DNA from: CAVPWP01 sp963709395
Lineage (GTDB): Bacteria; Pseudomonadota; Alphaproteobacteria; Rhodobacterales; Rhodobacteraceae
Direction of reading: 5' to 3'
DNA length: 64,000 bases
Assembly (NCBI GenBank): GCA_963709395.1
Contig: CAVPWP010000020.1
Span: 248,001-312,000 of the forward strand
The notes beneath the pieces are model-generated. The model saw only the letters and a program-made list of their open reading frames with translations, was not told the DNA's origin and made no database searches. Made by a program: the position numbers and the translations under genes. Shown here piece by piece: positions 8,503 to 17,458 of this stretch (position 1 is its first letter; every line of letters starts with the position of its first letter).

Positions 8503-10161
8503 TCAAAGCGACCGGCGCATGCCCATCTCGCGCGCCTCGGAGAGCGTAAAGCCGGTGGCCAGCGCCTCGGGGTCGAGGCGAAGCTCGATGATCGCGGGCT
8601 TGGCCGAGGCTTCCGCGCGGGCGAACGCAGCCGCGAAATCATCGGTCCGCTCCACAGTCTCGCCATGTCCGCCATGGGCACGGGCAAGCGCCGCAAAGTC
8701 GGGATTGGCAAGATCGGTGCCGCTGACACGCCCCGGATAGGTCCGCTCCTGATGCATCCGGATCGTGCCGTATCTGCCGTTGTTCGCCACCACGACGATG
8801 ACGTTCGCGCCGTACTGAATGGCGGTCGAGAATTCATTGCCCGTCATCTGGAAACAGCCGTCGCCGGCGAAACAGACGACGGTGCGGTGCGGATGCTCGA
8901 GCTTCGCCGCGATGGCGGCCGGCAAGCCGTAGCCCATGGAACCCGACGTGGGCGCAAGCTGGCTGCGGAAGGTCTTGAAGCAGAAATAGCGATGCACCCA
9001 GGCAGCATAGTTCCCGGCGCCGTTCGTGACGATCGCATCTTCGGACAGATGATCGGAAAGCCATCCCACGACATCTTCCATCTTTAGCGCGCCGGGGCTT
9101 TCCTTCGGCCGATGCCAGTCCTCGTAGTCGGACCGGCCCGCGGCGGTCCAGGTCCCCCAGTCGCCCGACGGCGGCTCGGCCAATGCCAGCGCGCGCAGGA
9201 CCGCTGGCGCAGGTGCCGCGATGGCAAGATCGGCCCGAAAGACCGTGCCGGGCAGGTCGGGGTCGGGATGGACGTGGAGGATCGTCTTTCCCGGCGCCGC
9301 GGGATCCACCAGTTCGTATCCGCCCGACGGGATGTCGCCGAAGCGCGATCCAAGGATCAGCAGGCAGTCGGCCTTCGCAAGCCGCTCGGCCAGTTTGGGG
9401 TTCATGCCGACACTCAGGTCGCCCACGTAAGACGTCGACCGGTTGTCGATGTAGTCCTGCCGCCGGAAGGTCACCGCGACCGGCAGGCCTGCGGCCTCGG
9501 CGAAGCGTTGCAGGTCTGCCGCCGCCTCGGCGGTCCATCCCGGTCCGCCCGCGATGACCAGCGGGCGCCTGGCCAGAGCCAGTTCGGCCTTGATGGCGGC
9601 GACGGCATCGGGGTCGACCCCGGGCACCGGCTGTACCATGGCCGGCAGGTCCGGCACATCGGCATGTTCGGACAGCACGTCCTCGGGCAGCGCCAGCACC
9701 ACCGGGCCGGGGCGCCCCGACTGCGCCACCCGGAAGGCGCGATTGACGTATTCGGGCAGGCGGGCGACGTCGTCGACCTCGGCCACCCACTTGGCGAGCG
9801 GCCCGAAGAAGGCGCGGTAGTCGACCTCCTGAAACGCCTCGCGGTCGCGATGACCGCGCGCGATCTGACCGACGAAGAGCACAAGCGGTGTCGAATCTTG
9901 CCGGGCGACATGGATACCGGATGACCCGTTCGTCGCACCTGGGCCGCGGGTGACGAAGGCCACGCCGGGGTGCCCGGTCAGCTTGCCATGCGCTTCGGCC
10001 ATCATCGTCGCCCCGCCTTCGTGACGGCAGACGACATTCTCGATCCCGCTGTCGTAGAGGCCGTCGAGCACCGCGAGAAAGCTTTCGCCCGGCACCGAGA
10101 AGACCCGCCTCACACCCTGCGCTTTCAGGTGATCGACCAGGATGCGACCGCCATGTCTCAT
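8503..10161 (-). CDS. Thiamine diphosphate-dependent enzyme, acetolactate synthase large-subunit-like
   Basis: A 552-residue ThDP enzyme of the acetolactate synthase/pyruvate oxidase superfamily. The N-terminal pyrimidine-binding domain holds the activating Glu in FSVPGESF. The central domain is Rossmann-like, and the C-terminal domain has the ThDP motif GDG...NN (AGDGCFQMTG to VANNGRYG). The chosen start (MRHGGRILVDHL) follows GGGAGA; upstream codons look random. No ilvH-type regulatory subunit is adjacent, and the gene is divergent from an FMN reductase, so a catabolic ThDP enzyme (acetolactate synthase-like, oxalyl-CoA- or benzoylformate-decarboxylase-like) cannot be excluded. The fold is certain, the substrate is not. 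Confidence 0.8.
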   Translation of the reverse strand: MRHGGRILVDHLKAQGVRRVFSVPGESFLAVLDGLYDSGIENVVCRHEGGATMMAEAHGKLTGHPGVAFVTRGPGATNGSSGIHVARQDSTPLVLFVGQIARGHRDREAFQEVDYRAFFGPLAKWVAEVDDVARLPEYVNRAFRVAQSGRPGPVVLALPEDVLSEHADVPDLPAMVQPVPGVDPDAVAAIKAELALARRPLVIAGGPGWTAEAAADLQRFAEAAGLPVAVTFRRQDYIDNRSTSYVGDLSVGMNPKLAERLAKADCLLILGSRFGDIPSGGYELVDPAAPGKTILHVHPDPDLPGTVFRADLAIAAPAPAVLRALALAEPPSGDWGTWTAAGRSDYEDWHRPKESPGALKMEDVVGWLSDHLSEDAIVTNGAGNYAAWVHRYFCFKTFRSQLAPTSGSMGYGLPAAIAAKLEHPHRTVVCFAGDGCFQMTGNEFSTAIQYGANVIVVVANNGRYGTIRMHQERTYPGRVSGTDLANPDFAALARAHGGHGETVERTDDFAAAFARAEASAKPAIIELRLDPEALATGFTLSEAREMGMRRSL

Positions 10162-10237
10162 GAGGTTCTCCCGTCTTCGGCTTGCATCCCGAACCCTGAC
10201 GGCTACATCCCGCCGGGACACAGGATCGGAACGACAC

Positions 10238-10765
10238 ATGTTGCTTGGCATCTCGGGATCGCTGCGTAAAGGGGCGACCAACCGCAAACTCATCCGCGAA
10301 GCGGCACGCCTCTACGGCGGCGAATTCGTCGAGGCCGATCTTCGGGTGCCGCTCTTCGACGGCGATGACGAGGATGCCAACGGGATCCCGGAGTCGGTGC
10401 AGAAGCTGGTGGACCAGATCAAGGCGGCCGAAGCCGTGGTGATCTCGACGCCAGAATACAATCAGCTTTTGTCCGGCGTTCTGAAGAACGCACTCGACTG
10501 GATCAGCCGGGTGCCGGGCCGGCCCTGGCGGGACAAGCCGGTGGCGATCGTGTCGGCCGCCGATGGCCGTGCGGGCGGGGCGCGGGCGAATTCGTCCCTG
10601 CGGTTGGCGATGGTGCCCTTCCGTCCCCGTCTCCTGATCGGCCCGGATGTGATGGTGGCCGACAGCAGCAAAGCCTTCGATGCCGAGGGGCATCTGATCG
10701 GCGAACGCTACATTGCGCAACTGACGGAACTTATGGACCTGCTGAAGGCCGAGGCGCGGCGCTAG
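10238..10765 (+). CDS. NADPH-dependent FMN reductase family protein
   Basis: A 175-residue flavodoxin-fold protein with the FMN phosphate-binding loop near the N-terminus (ISGSLRKGATNRKL) and the second family motif STPEYNQLLSGVLKNALDW. These proteins transfer electrons from NAD(P)H to free FMN, quinones, azo dyes or chromate. The start at 10238 gives the canonical MLLGISGSLRKG. It is divergent from the ThDP enzyme. Its TAG stop shares the palindrome CTAG with the stop of the convergent FAD oxidase gene. Confidence 0.87.
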   Translation: MLLGISGSLRKGATNRKLIREAARLYGGEFVEADLRVPLFDGDDEDANGIPESVQKLVDQIKAAEAVVISTPEYNQLLSGVLKNALDWISRVPGRPWRDKPVAIVSAADGRAGGARANSSLRLAMVPFRPRLLIGPDVMVADSSKAFDAEGHLIGERYIAQLTELMDLLKAEARR

Positions 10766-11808
10766 AGACTGGCCTCGACCCGGAACTCGCCGGGAATCGC
10801 ATCCGCACCATCGAGAACCAGGTCCGCCATCACCTCGGCCACCTTCGGCGCCACCCCGAAGCCGATCTTGAACCCGCCGTTGGCGATGTAATTCCCCGGG
10901 CGCCCCGGCCAGGGGCCCAGCATCGGCGCGCGCGACCGGCTGCGAGGGCGCACCCCCGCCCAGCGCGAGATGACCCGCGCGCCGTGAAGGACCGGCATCG
11001 CTTCGACCGCACGAGCGATCACATCGTCAAGGGCGCCGTCCGTTGTGTCCGGCGCCTCATAATCGCGTTCCGAGGTTGAACCGATCGCAACGGTGCCATC
11101 CGAATGCGGGACGATGTGCAGGCTGTCCACAAAGACCTGCGGCGCGTTCCCGGCGTCGAAATGAAGGCTCGCCGCCTGACCCTTCACGCCGGCCCCGACC
11201 GGGCGGCCGAGATCCCGGGACAGCGCCGCAAGCCCGGCCGCACCCGTGGCCCAGACGACCGCGCCCGCTTCGACCCCCGATCCGTCGGTCACGATCTCTC
11301 CGCCCCGCATGGTGATCGCGGCGGCAAGGCTCTGGCACGCGGCGCGTGGGTCGATCCGGGCCGAGAGATCGTCGAACACCAGCAGACCCGACGGGCTTGG
11401 CGGCGCCCAGGCCCCGGCCTCTTCCGCCGGGATCACGGCCCAGCGCGCGTGGCCGGCCCAGAGTTCACGCGCGGAGGCCGCACGCGACTGCGCAAGCGCG
11501 ACGGCCCGGTCGTCGGACAGGGGCTGCAACCGGCCAAGGCGTCCGTATCCGGTCACAAGACCCGAAGTCTCCTCCACTCCGCGCCAGAAAGCCTCGGCCA
11601 TCAGGAGACTGTCGAACTGAAACGCCTTCTTGCCGTTCCAGCCATCGGGCGTGTGCGGGGCAAGGGCCCCGACGACCCCGCCCGAGGCACCTGCCGCGAC
11701 ACCGTTCGGGTCGATCACCCGGACCCGCGCGCCGCGAAGGACGGCCACCCAGGCGATCGAGAGACCGAAGATTCCGGCCCCCCTGACGGTCAGATCGATG
11801 GTTGCCAA
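10762..11808 (-). CDS. FAD-dependent oxidoreductase (DAO family), candidate partner of MnmD
   Basis: A 348-residue DAO-family flavoprotein with the N-terminal dinucleotide fold VRGAGIFGLSIAW, then DPNGVAAGASGGVVGALAP, and a C-terminal NGGFKIGFG flavin contact. The start is a TTG at 11808 preceded by GGAGAAGG; no ATG is available. It is divergent from mnmD, with 57 bp between starts. In many bacteria an oxidase domain of this type is fused to MnmD as MnmC, where it removes the carboxymethyl group of cmnm5(s2)U34. The GASG...GAL-P stretch resembles that domain. Glycine or D-amino-acid oxidase is the alternative. Confidence 0.7.
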   Translation of the reverse strand: MATIDLTVRGAGIFGLSIAWVAVLRGARVRVIDPNGVAAGASGGVVGALAPHTPDGWNGKKAFQFDSLLMAEAFWRGVEETSGLVTGYGRLGRLQPLSDDRAVALAQSRAASARELWAGHARWAVIPAEEAGAWAPPSPSGLLVFDDLSARIDPRAACQSLAAAITMRGGEIVTDGSGVEAGAVVWATGAAGLAALSRDLGRPVGAGVKGQAASLHFDAGNAPQVFVDSLHIVPHSDGTVAIGSTSERDYEAPDTTDGALDDVIARAVEAMPVLHGARVISRWAGVRPRSRSRAPMLGPWPGRPGNYIANGGFKIGFGVAPKVAEVMADLVLDGADAIPGEFRVEASL

Positions 11809-11865
11809 TGCGTGCGGCCTTCTCCAGTGTCGCGCCGGCGGGCAGCCTATTCGGGACGAGACAGG

Positions 11866-12540
11866 GTGGCAAACGACGATGCAGAGGTCGAGTGGCGCGA
11901 CGGTCGCGTTCCGGTCTCGAAACGGTTCGATGACCCCTACTTCTCGCTCGACGACGGGTTGGCCGAGACGCGGCATGTCTTTCTTGACGGCAACGACCTG
12001 CCCGCGCGGTTCCACCCGGATTTCACCATTGCCGAACTGGGCGTCGGTACGGGGCTGAACATGCTGGCCGCGCGCGCGCTCTGGCGCGAAAGCGGCCAGA
12101 ACGGGATGCTTCATTATGTGGGCTTCGAGGCCTTCCCGATGGGTGCGGACGATATCCACCGCGCGCTGAGCGTCTTTCCCGAAGTTTCCGACGGCGCCGG
12201 TCTGGTCGCCCGTGCACTGACCGAGGCCCCGGCGAAAGTCGCGTCTGATGGCTTCACCGCCACGATCCTGATCGGCGACGCGGCACAGACCCTGCCCGGC
12301 TGGACCGGCAAGGCGGACGCCTGGTTTCTCGACGGCTTCGCCCCCGCCAGGAACCCCGGCCTCTGGACGCCTGACCTGATGTGCGAGGTCGCGCGCCACA
12401 CGCGACCGGGTGGCACCGCCGCCACCTATTCCGCGGCAGGCGGCGTCCGACGAGCGCTGGCCGAAGCGGGCTTCGACGTCGAACGCCGGCCGGGCTTCGG
12501 CCGCAAGCGGCACATGACCATCGCGCGGATGCCCGGATGA
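11866..12540 (+). CDS. mnmD: tRNA 5-(aminomethyl)uridine methyltransferase MnmD
   Basis: A 224-residue SAM-dependent methyltransferase homologous to the N-terminal domain of MnmC. It makes the final methyl transfer to nm5(s2)U34 in wobble-position tRNA. Family marks are WRDGRVPVSKRFDDPYFS at the N-terminus, the SAM motif IAELGVGTGLNML, and the signature DAWFLDGFAPARNPGLWT. It lacks the C-terminal FAD domain of E. coli MnmC; a separate FAD oxidase is encoded divergently next to it. The GTG at 11866 is the start best placed after GGGACGAG. It overlaps the following EamA gene by 4 nt (ATGA). Confidence 0.9.
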   Translation: MANDDAEVEWRDGRVPVSKRFDDPYFSLDDGLAETRHVFLDGNDLPARFHPDFTIAELGVGTGLNMLAARALWRESGQNGMLHYVGFEAFPMGADDIHRALSVFPEVSDGAGLVARALTEAPAKVASDGFTATILIGDAAQTLPGWTGKADAWFLDGFAPARNPGLWTPDLMCEVARHTRPGGTAATYSAAGGVRRALAEAGFDVERRPGFGRKRHMTIARMPG

Positions 12541-13406
12541 CCGAAAGCAACACCCGCCTGGGGATCATGTTGATGGTCGCCACGACCTTCGTCTTCGCGA
12601 CACAGGACGGGATCTCGCGCCATCTGGCTTCGGAATACAATGTCCTGATGGTGGTGATGATCCGCTACTGGTTCTTCGCGGCGTTCGTCATGGCCGTCGC
12701 GTCCCGCAAGAGCGGCGGCTTGCGCAACGCCGCAAAGACCACCCAGCCCTTGCTGCAAACCTTCCGCGGGCTTCTGCTTGCCACCGAGGTCTGTGTAATG
12801 GTCCTGGCCTTCACGGTCCTGGGTCTGGTGGAGAGCTACGCCGTCTTCATCAGCTATCCGCTGATCATCGCGGCCCTGTCCGGGGCGGTGCTGGGCGAGC
12901 GTGTGGGCTGGCGGCGGTGGGCGGCGATCACCGTGGGGTTCATCGGCGTGCTGATTGTCCTGCAACCGGGATTCCGGGTGTTTTCGCCTGCCGCGCTGAT
13001 CCCGCTTCTGTCGGCGCTGATGTTCGCGCTTTACGGCCTGCTCACCCGGTTCGCCGCGCGAAAGGACAGCACGGCGACATCGTTCTTCTGGACCGGCACC
13101 GTGGGAGCCGTCTTCATGACCGCGATCGGCATCTGGTTCTGGGAGCCGATGACAGGACCTGACTGGGTCTGGATGGGCGCGCTGTGCATCACAGGCGCGC
13201 TGGGTCACTGGCTCTTGATCCGCTGCTACGAGGTGGCCGAAGCCAGCGCGGTGCAACCCTTCGCCTATCTGCAGCTTGTGTTCGGGTCGGCCTTCGGGAT
13301 CTTCATCTTCGGCGAGACGATTGCGACCAACGTCGCCATCGGCGCCGGGGTCGTCATTGCCGCGGGTCTTTTCACGCTTTGGCGCGAACGGGTCGCCAAG
13401 GCCTAG
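12537..13406 (+). CDS. EamA/DMT-superfamily transporter
   Basis: A 289-residue inner-membrane protein with ten predicted helices in two repeated EamA halves. The first half spans about residues 8-140 and the second 150-285. Drug/metabolite exporters of this kind move amino acids, nucleosides or other small metabolites; the substrate cannot be read from sequence. The start overlaps the mnmD stop (ATGA), indicating translational coupling. The stop lies in a CTAG shared with the convergent slt gene. Confidence 0.88.
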   Translation: MTESNTRLGIMLMVATTFVFATQDGISRHLASEYNVLMVVMIRYWFFAAFVMAVASRKSGGLRNAAKTTQPLLQTFRGLLLATEVCVMVLAFTVLGLVESYAVFISYPLIIAALSGAVLGERVGWRRWAAITVGFIGVLIVLQPGFRVFSPAALIPLLSALMFALYGLLTRFAARKDSTATSFFWTGTVGAVFMTAIGIWFWEPMTGPDWVWMGALCITGALGHWLLIRCYEVAEASAVQPFAYLQLVFGSAFGIFIFGETIATNVAIGAGVVIAAGLFTLWRERVAKA

Positions 13407-15376
13407 GGGCCGACAAGCTCGCGCGACAGCTGCAGCGGTTCGACCTGCCCGGACAGCCGCGCGCGATAGACCGGAAGGCTTTCCATGACCCGCATCACGT
13501 AGTTGCGGGTCTCGCGGAACTGGATGTGTTCGATCCAGTCGACCGCGTCGACTTCGCCCGACCGCGGGTCGCCGCGTTCTTCCATCCAGCGGCGCGGGCG
13601 GCTTGGGCCGGCATTATAGGCCGCCGACACCATGACCATGTTGCCGTCGAACACGTCCATCAGCTCGGCCAGGTAGGCCACGCCAATCGTCGCATTGTAG
13701 CGCGGATCGCTCAGAAGGCGGTTGGCGCTGTAGGGCAGACCAAGATCACCGGCGACTTCCTCGGCTGTGGCGGGCATGATCTGCATGAGACCACGCGCCC
13801 CGACCCCGCTCACGACGCCGGGATCGAACTCGCTTTCCCGGCGGGCGATGGCCAGCGCAAGCTCGGGCGGCACCCGCGGATCGGCGGTGCCAAGATCGAC
13901 GACAGGGTAGTAGGCGGCAGGGGCGACGATGCCGGAATCGGCCGCGCGCTTGGCGATCATCAGGGCGATGTGAGGCTCTTCAAGCTCGAACGCGACCTCG
14001 GCCAGCATGGCCACCTCCTCGGCATCGAGGCTTTCCGCCAGATGGGTCAGGAACCGTTCGGAGAGCGAAAGCTCGCCTGCCTTCTGAAGCAGAAGCCCCG
14101 CCTCGAGCACCGAACTGTCGGCGAAGGACGAGGTGCGCCAGTCGCCGACCTCTTCGGTGCCTGTCAGCGCGGGGTCCATCGGCAGGCCGGCGCGTTCCGC
14201 CGCAAGAAGTCCGTAGAAGCTTGTCTGGTATTCCCCGCCGAACGCATAGGCGGCCTGGGCCATGTCGGCCTCGCCCAGCGCCTCGTAGGCGCGGCCCTCC
14301 CAATAGCCTGCGCGGCCAAGGCTGATCGGCGTCTCGACCGAAAGGCGGAACTTCTGGAAGTGGCGCAGGGCGCGTTCCGGGTCATCCAGGTAGGTCAGCG
14401 CGACATAGCCCGACAGCCATTCCAGATCGGCGTAGTCTGACCCCGAAACCAGCCCATGCGACGAGGCGAGACGGTAGGCCGTCTGCCCATCGCCCTCGCG
14501 CATGGACCAGCGGGCGAAGACCCTGCGCCAGTTGGCCCAGCGCTCGGGGTTGCCAAGGGACTCGACGGTGCCGTCCCGGTCGAGAAACAGCTCGACCGCA
14601 TCCGCGTTGCGCCCCTTGCGGGCCCGCCACTGCATGCGCTCGAAGGACAGGCCCGGATGGTCGGACAGCTCGTCCGGCACAGCGGCGATGAGGCCATCGA
14701 CCCCGGGCTGATCGGCCCGCAGGGCAAGCCGCGCCCGGCCGAGCGCGCGCCAGCCCTCGTCGACGTGACGATACATCCGTTCGGCCCCGGGGCGCTGGCC
14801 CTGCCAGAGCAGCATGTCGAGACGGGGCTCGTGATGCGGCGCGAGAAGCGACCCGTAGCGGCCGAGCAGAACCTCTTCGTCCGCTTCCGAGAGGGTTTGC
14901 GACCGCCAGGCGAGCACGGCTTGCGCCTCGGCATCGGACTCGCGTCCCGCCGCGATATAGGCCCCGATCAACGCCGTAGAGCCCGACCCGGTCTGCGGCG
15001 GGTTGCCGTCGAAGAAGGCCAGGACTTCTTCCCAGCGGTCGCCGAACGGGACGGCCCCTTCGCTGCGCTCGCGCAGGTAGGCCAGCCCCGGCCAGTCCGG
15101 CCGGCGATCAAGGAAAACCACCACCTCGTCGAAACTGCCGCGACCGGCCCGAAGGCGGTGCCACTCGACGATGTCGACACCGATCTCGCCTGCTCCCTGC
15201 GCACTGGCGCGCGCGGCGTCCCAGTCGCCCGACCGAAGCTCGGACATGGCGCGTGACAGAGCCTCGGCCTCGCGCGTCGTCGGCGCCGGGACTTGTGCCG
15301 GGACGGACGCAGCGGTCACGAAGATCGCAAAGACGATCGCAAGAAATCGGGTGGGGGCGGTCAGGGCTGCTTTCAT
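13403..15376 (-). CDS. slt: Soluble lytic murein transglycosylase (Slt70-like)
   Basis: A 657-residue periplasmic transglycosylase with a signal peptide at about residues 1-27 (cleavage near VPA-QVP). The long alpha-superhelical U/L region and a C-terminal lysozyme-like SLT domain follow. The catalytic Glu lies in ARRESEFDPG, and GLMQIMPATAEEVA and SAAYNAGPSR complete the goose-lysozyme fold. The start at 15376 begins directly with the signal peptide. It is divergent from dapA, 118 bp apart. It acts on uncrosslinked glycan during wall turnover, alongside the MltB-type enzyme at 2.2 kb. Confidence 0.93.
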   Translation of the reverse strand: MKAALTAPTRFLAIVFAIFVTAASVPAQVPAPTTREAEALSRAMSELRSGDWDAARASAQGAGEIGVDIVEWHRLRAGRGSFDEVVVFLDRRPDWPGLAYLRERSEGAVPFGDRWEEVLAFFDGNPPQTGSGSTALIGAYIAAGRESDAEAQAVLAWRSQTLSEADEEVLLGRYGSLLAPHHEPRLDMLLWQGQRPGAERMYRHVDEGWRALGRARLALRADQPGVDGLIAAVPDELSDHPGLSFERMQWRARKGRNADAVELFLDRDGTVESLGNPERWANWRRVFARWSMREGDGQTAYRLASSHGLVSGSDYADLEWLSGYVALTYLDDPERALRHFQKFRLSVETPISLGRAGYWEGRAYEALGEADMAQAAYAFGGEYQTSFYGLLAAERAGLPMDPALTGTEEVGDWRTSSFADSSVLEAGLLLQKAGELSLSERFLTHLAESLDAEEVAMLAEVAFELEEPHIALMIAKRAADSGIVAPAAYYPVVDLGTADPRVPPELALAIARRESEFDPGVVSGVGARGLMQIMPATAEEVAGDLGLPYSANRLLSDPRYNATIGVAYLAELMDVFDGNMVMVSAAYNAGPSRPRRWMEERGDPRSGEVDAVDWIEHIQFRETRNYVMRVMESLPVYRARLSGQVEPLQLSRELVGP

Positions 15377-15494
15377 GTCGCGGAGCCTAGCTTGGTCGCG
15401 CGGCCAAGCAATACACAAACTTGGCAATGCTGCGACACACGGATAGTGTCCGCCGCGATTGGCCGGAGCGACCCGGCGGGTGGAGGATACGCGC

Positions 15495-16370
15495 ATGTTC
15501 AAGGGATCGATTCCGGCACTGGTCACCCCGTTCCGGGACGGCAAGCTCGACCTCGATACGCTGCGTGCGCTGATCGACTGGCATGTCGCGGAAGGCAGTG
15601 GCGGTATCGTGCCGGTCGGGACAACGGGCGAAAGCCCGACGCTGAGCCACGAGGAACACGAGACCGTCGTGGCCGAGACCGTCAAGGCGGCGGCAGGCCG
15701 GATCCCGGTCATCGCGGGGGCGGGGTCGAACAACACCGTCGAGGCGATCCGCTTCGTCCAGCATGCCGAAAAGGTGGGGGCAAATGCCGCGCTGGTGGTC
15801 ACGCCCTATTACAACAAGCCCACGCAGGCGGGGCTGATCGCGCATTTCCGTGCGCTGCATGACGCCTCGGACCTGCCGATCATCATCTACAACATCCCCG
15901 GCCGGTCGGTCGTCGACATGACCCCCACCACGATGGGCGAGCTTGCGAAGCTGCCGCGCATCATCGGGGTGAAGGACGCGACCGGCGACATCACGCGTGT
16001 CTCCAAGCAGCGTGAAACCTGCGGCAAGGACTTCCTCCAGCTGTCGGGAGAGGATGCCTCGGCGCTTGGTTTCAACGCCCATGGCGGACGGGGCTGCATC
16101 TCGGTCACGGCGAACGTGGCGCCCCGCCTTTGCGCCGAATTCCAGGCCGCCACGCTGGCGGGCGACTACGCGACCGCGCTCGACTACCAGGATCGGCTGA
16201 TGCCGCTTCACGAGGCGATCTTCCTCGAACCCGGCCTCGCCGGGGCGAAATACGGCCTGTCGCTGCTGGGGCGCTGCTCCGACGAGGTACGGCTGCCGCT
16301 GGTCGGCCTGACCGACGGCACGAAGGGACGTATCCGCGCGGCCATGCAGCACGCGGGCCTGCTGAACTAG
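15495..16370 (+). CDS. dapA: 4-hydroxy-tetrahydrodipicolinate synthase
   Basis: A 291-residue TIM-barrel aldolase condensing pyruvate with aspartate semialdehyde, the first committed step of lysine and meso-diaminopimelate synthesis. The Schiff-base Lys160 is in GVKDATGD. The catalytic Tyr132 is in IIYNIPGRS, and the pyruvate-binding GTTGES is at residues 42-47. The ATG at 15495 follows GGAGG by 8 nt. The stop shares a CTAG palindrome with the convergent channel gene. Confidence 0.95.
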   Translation: MFKGSIPALVTPFRDGKLDLDTLRALIDWHVAEGSGGIVPVGTTGESPTLSHEEHETVVAETVKAAAGRIPVIAGAGSNNTVEAIRFVQHAEKVGANAALVVTPYYNKPTQAGLIAHFRALHDASDLPIIIYNIPGRSVVDMTPTTMGELAKLPRIIGVKDATGDITRVSKQRETCGKDFLQLSGEDASALGFNAHGGRGCISVTANVAPRLCAEFQAATLAGDYATALDYQDRLMPLHEAIFLEPGLAGAKYGLSLLGRCSDEVRLPLVGLTDGTKGRIRAAMQHAGLLN

Positions 16371-16798
16371 TCGCCGGTCCAGCGCATCCGCCGCATGTCG
16401 CGCAGGGTGTCGGTCAGCATCGCCGTCAGCACGCCGAACATCAGGAACCCGTTCGCGCCAATCATCCCGCCCAGAAGGCGCCATTCCTTGGGAACCACGA
16501 CGTCCCCGAGGCCGAGGGTCGTATAGGCGACAAGCGAATAGTATACCGCCTCTTCCATCGTTCCAAAGATCGACAGGCTGGAAAAGACCACGGCCCATAG
16601 CCAGACCCCGAAGGTGGTGATCAGCATCGTCCAGACCACCACGAAGACGATCACGCTGATCGTCTTGAGCGCGTAAGGCGGGCGGCGGATCCAGCCTTCG
16701 AACCGCCGCAGAAGGCGGATCAGCGCCCACCACATCACGGCGCCGAAGACAATCGAAGTGAAGGTGATGGTGGTGCCAAGGGCGATCTGGTTTAACAT
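16367..16798 (-). CDS. Two-TM potassium-channel-like protein
   Basis: A 143-residue membrane protein with hydrophobic helices at about 8-30, 45-75 and 104-126. A P-loop holds TTLGLGD (residues 93-99), close to the K+ selectivity filter TxGYGD/TxGxGD. It lacks the cytoplasmic RCK domain of larger channels. Probably an Ion_trans_2-type K+ channel or channel-like sensor. It is convergent with dapA and divergent from smpB, with no partner gene in view. Confidence 0.78.
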   Translation of the reverse strand: MLNQIALGTTITFTSIVFGAVMWWALIRLLRRFEGWIRRPPYALKTISVIVFVVVWTMLITTFGVWLWAVVFSSLSIFGTMEEAVYYSLVAYTTLGLGDVVVPKEWRLLGGMIGANGFLMFGVLTAMLTDTLRDMRRMRWTGD

Positions 16799-16904
16799 GG
16801 GCCGATCTTCGCCTTGCGCGGGGAAGGGTCAAGGCCGATTGCGCCACTTCCTTGGCGACAGGTCCGCTGGACAGCCCGTACCCCGCATCTTATGTCAGGC
16901 AGCC

Positions 16905-17381
16905 ATGTCAAAGCCCAACGACAATCCCAACTACAAGGTCGTCGCCGAGAACCGGCGCGCACGTTACGACTATGCGATCGAGAGCGATCTCGAGTGCGGG
17001 ATCATGCTCATGGGATCCGAGGTGAAGTCGCTGCGCACCGGGCAGGCGAATATCGCCGACAGCTACGCCGAGGTTAAGGACAGCGAGTTGTGGCTGGTGA
17101 ACAGCTACATCGCCCGCTACGAACCGGCCCGTCAGTGGGGCCACGAAGAGCGGAGGCGGCGCAAGCTTCTGGTGTCGAAGAAGGAGTTGTCGAAACTCTG
17201 GAACGCGACCCAGCGGCAGGGCATGACCCTTGTGCCGCTTGTGCTTTACTTCAACCATCGCGGCATCGCGAAGCTGAAGATCGGTATCGCCAAGGGCAAG
17301 AAGGTCGCTGACAAGCGCGACACCTCGGCCAAGCGCGACTGGCAGCGCCAGCAGCAGAGGTTGCTGAAGGAGCGGGGGTGA
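16905..17381 (+). CDS. smpB: SsrA-binding protein SmpB
   Basis: A 158-residue RNA-binding protein that escorts tmRNA to stalled ribosomes for trans-translation. Marks: the N-terminal NRRARYDYAIE, the OB-fold core with GIMLMGSEVKSLRTGQANI, and the basic C-terminal tail (KGKKVADKRD...KRDWQRQQQRLLKERG) that enters the empty A site. The length is normal. The start at 16905 gives MSKPNDNPNYKVVAENR. No ssrA gene is visible in the window. Confidence 0.95.
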   Translation: MSKPNDNPNYKVVAENRRARYDYAIESDLECGIMLMGSEVKSLRTGQANIADSYAEVKDSELWLVNSYIARYEPARQWGHEERRRRKLLVSKKELSKLWNATQRQGMTLVPLVLYFNHRGIAKLKIGIAKGKKVADKRDTSAKRDWQRQQQRLLKERG

Positions 17382-17458
17382 GGCGAGGTCGCCACAGGTG
17401 GCCGTCCTCTCTGGTTCCCGGCTATGTGTTCAGGCGAAACTGGTCCTATCCTGCGGCC

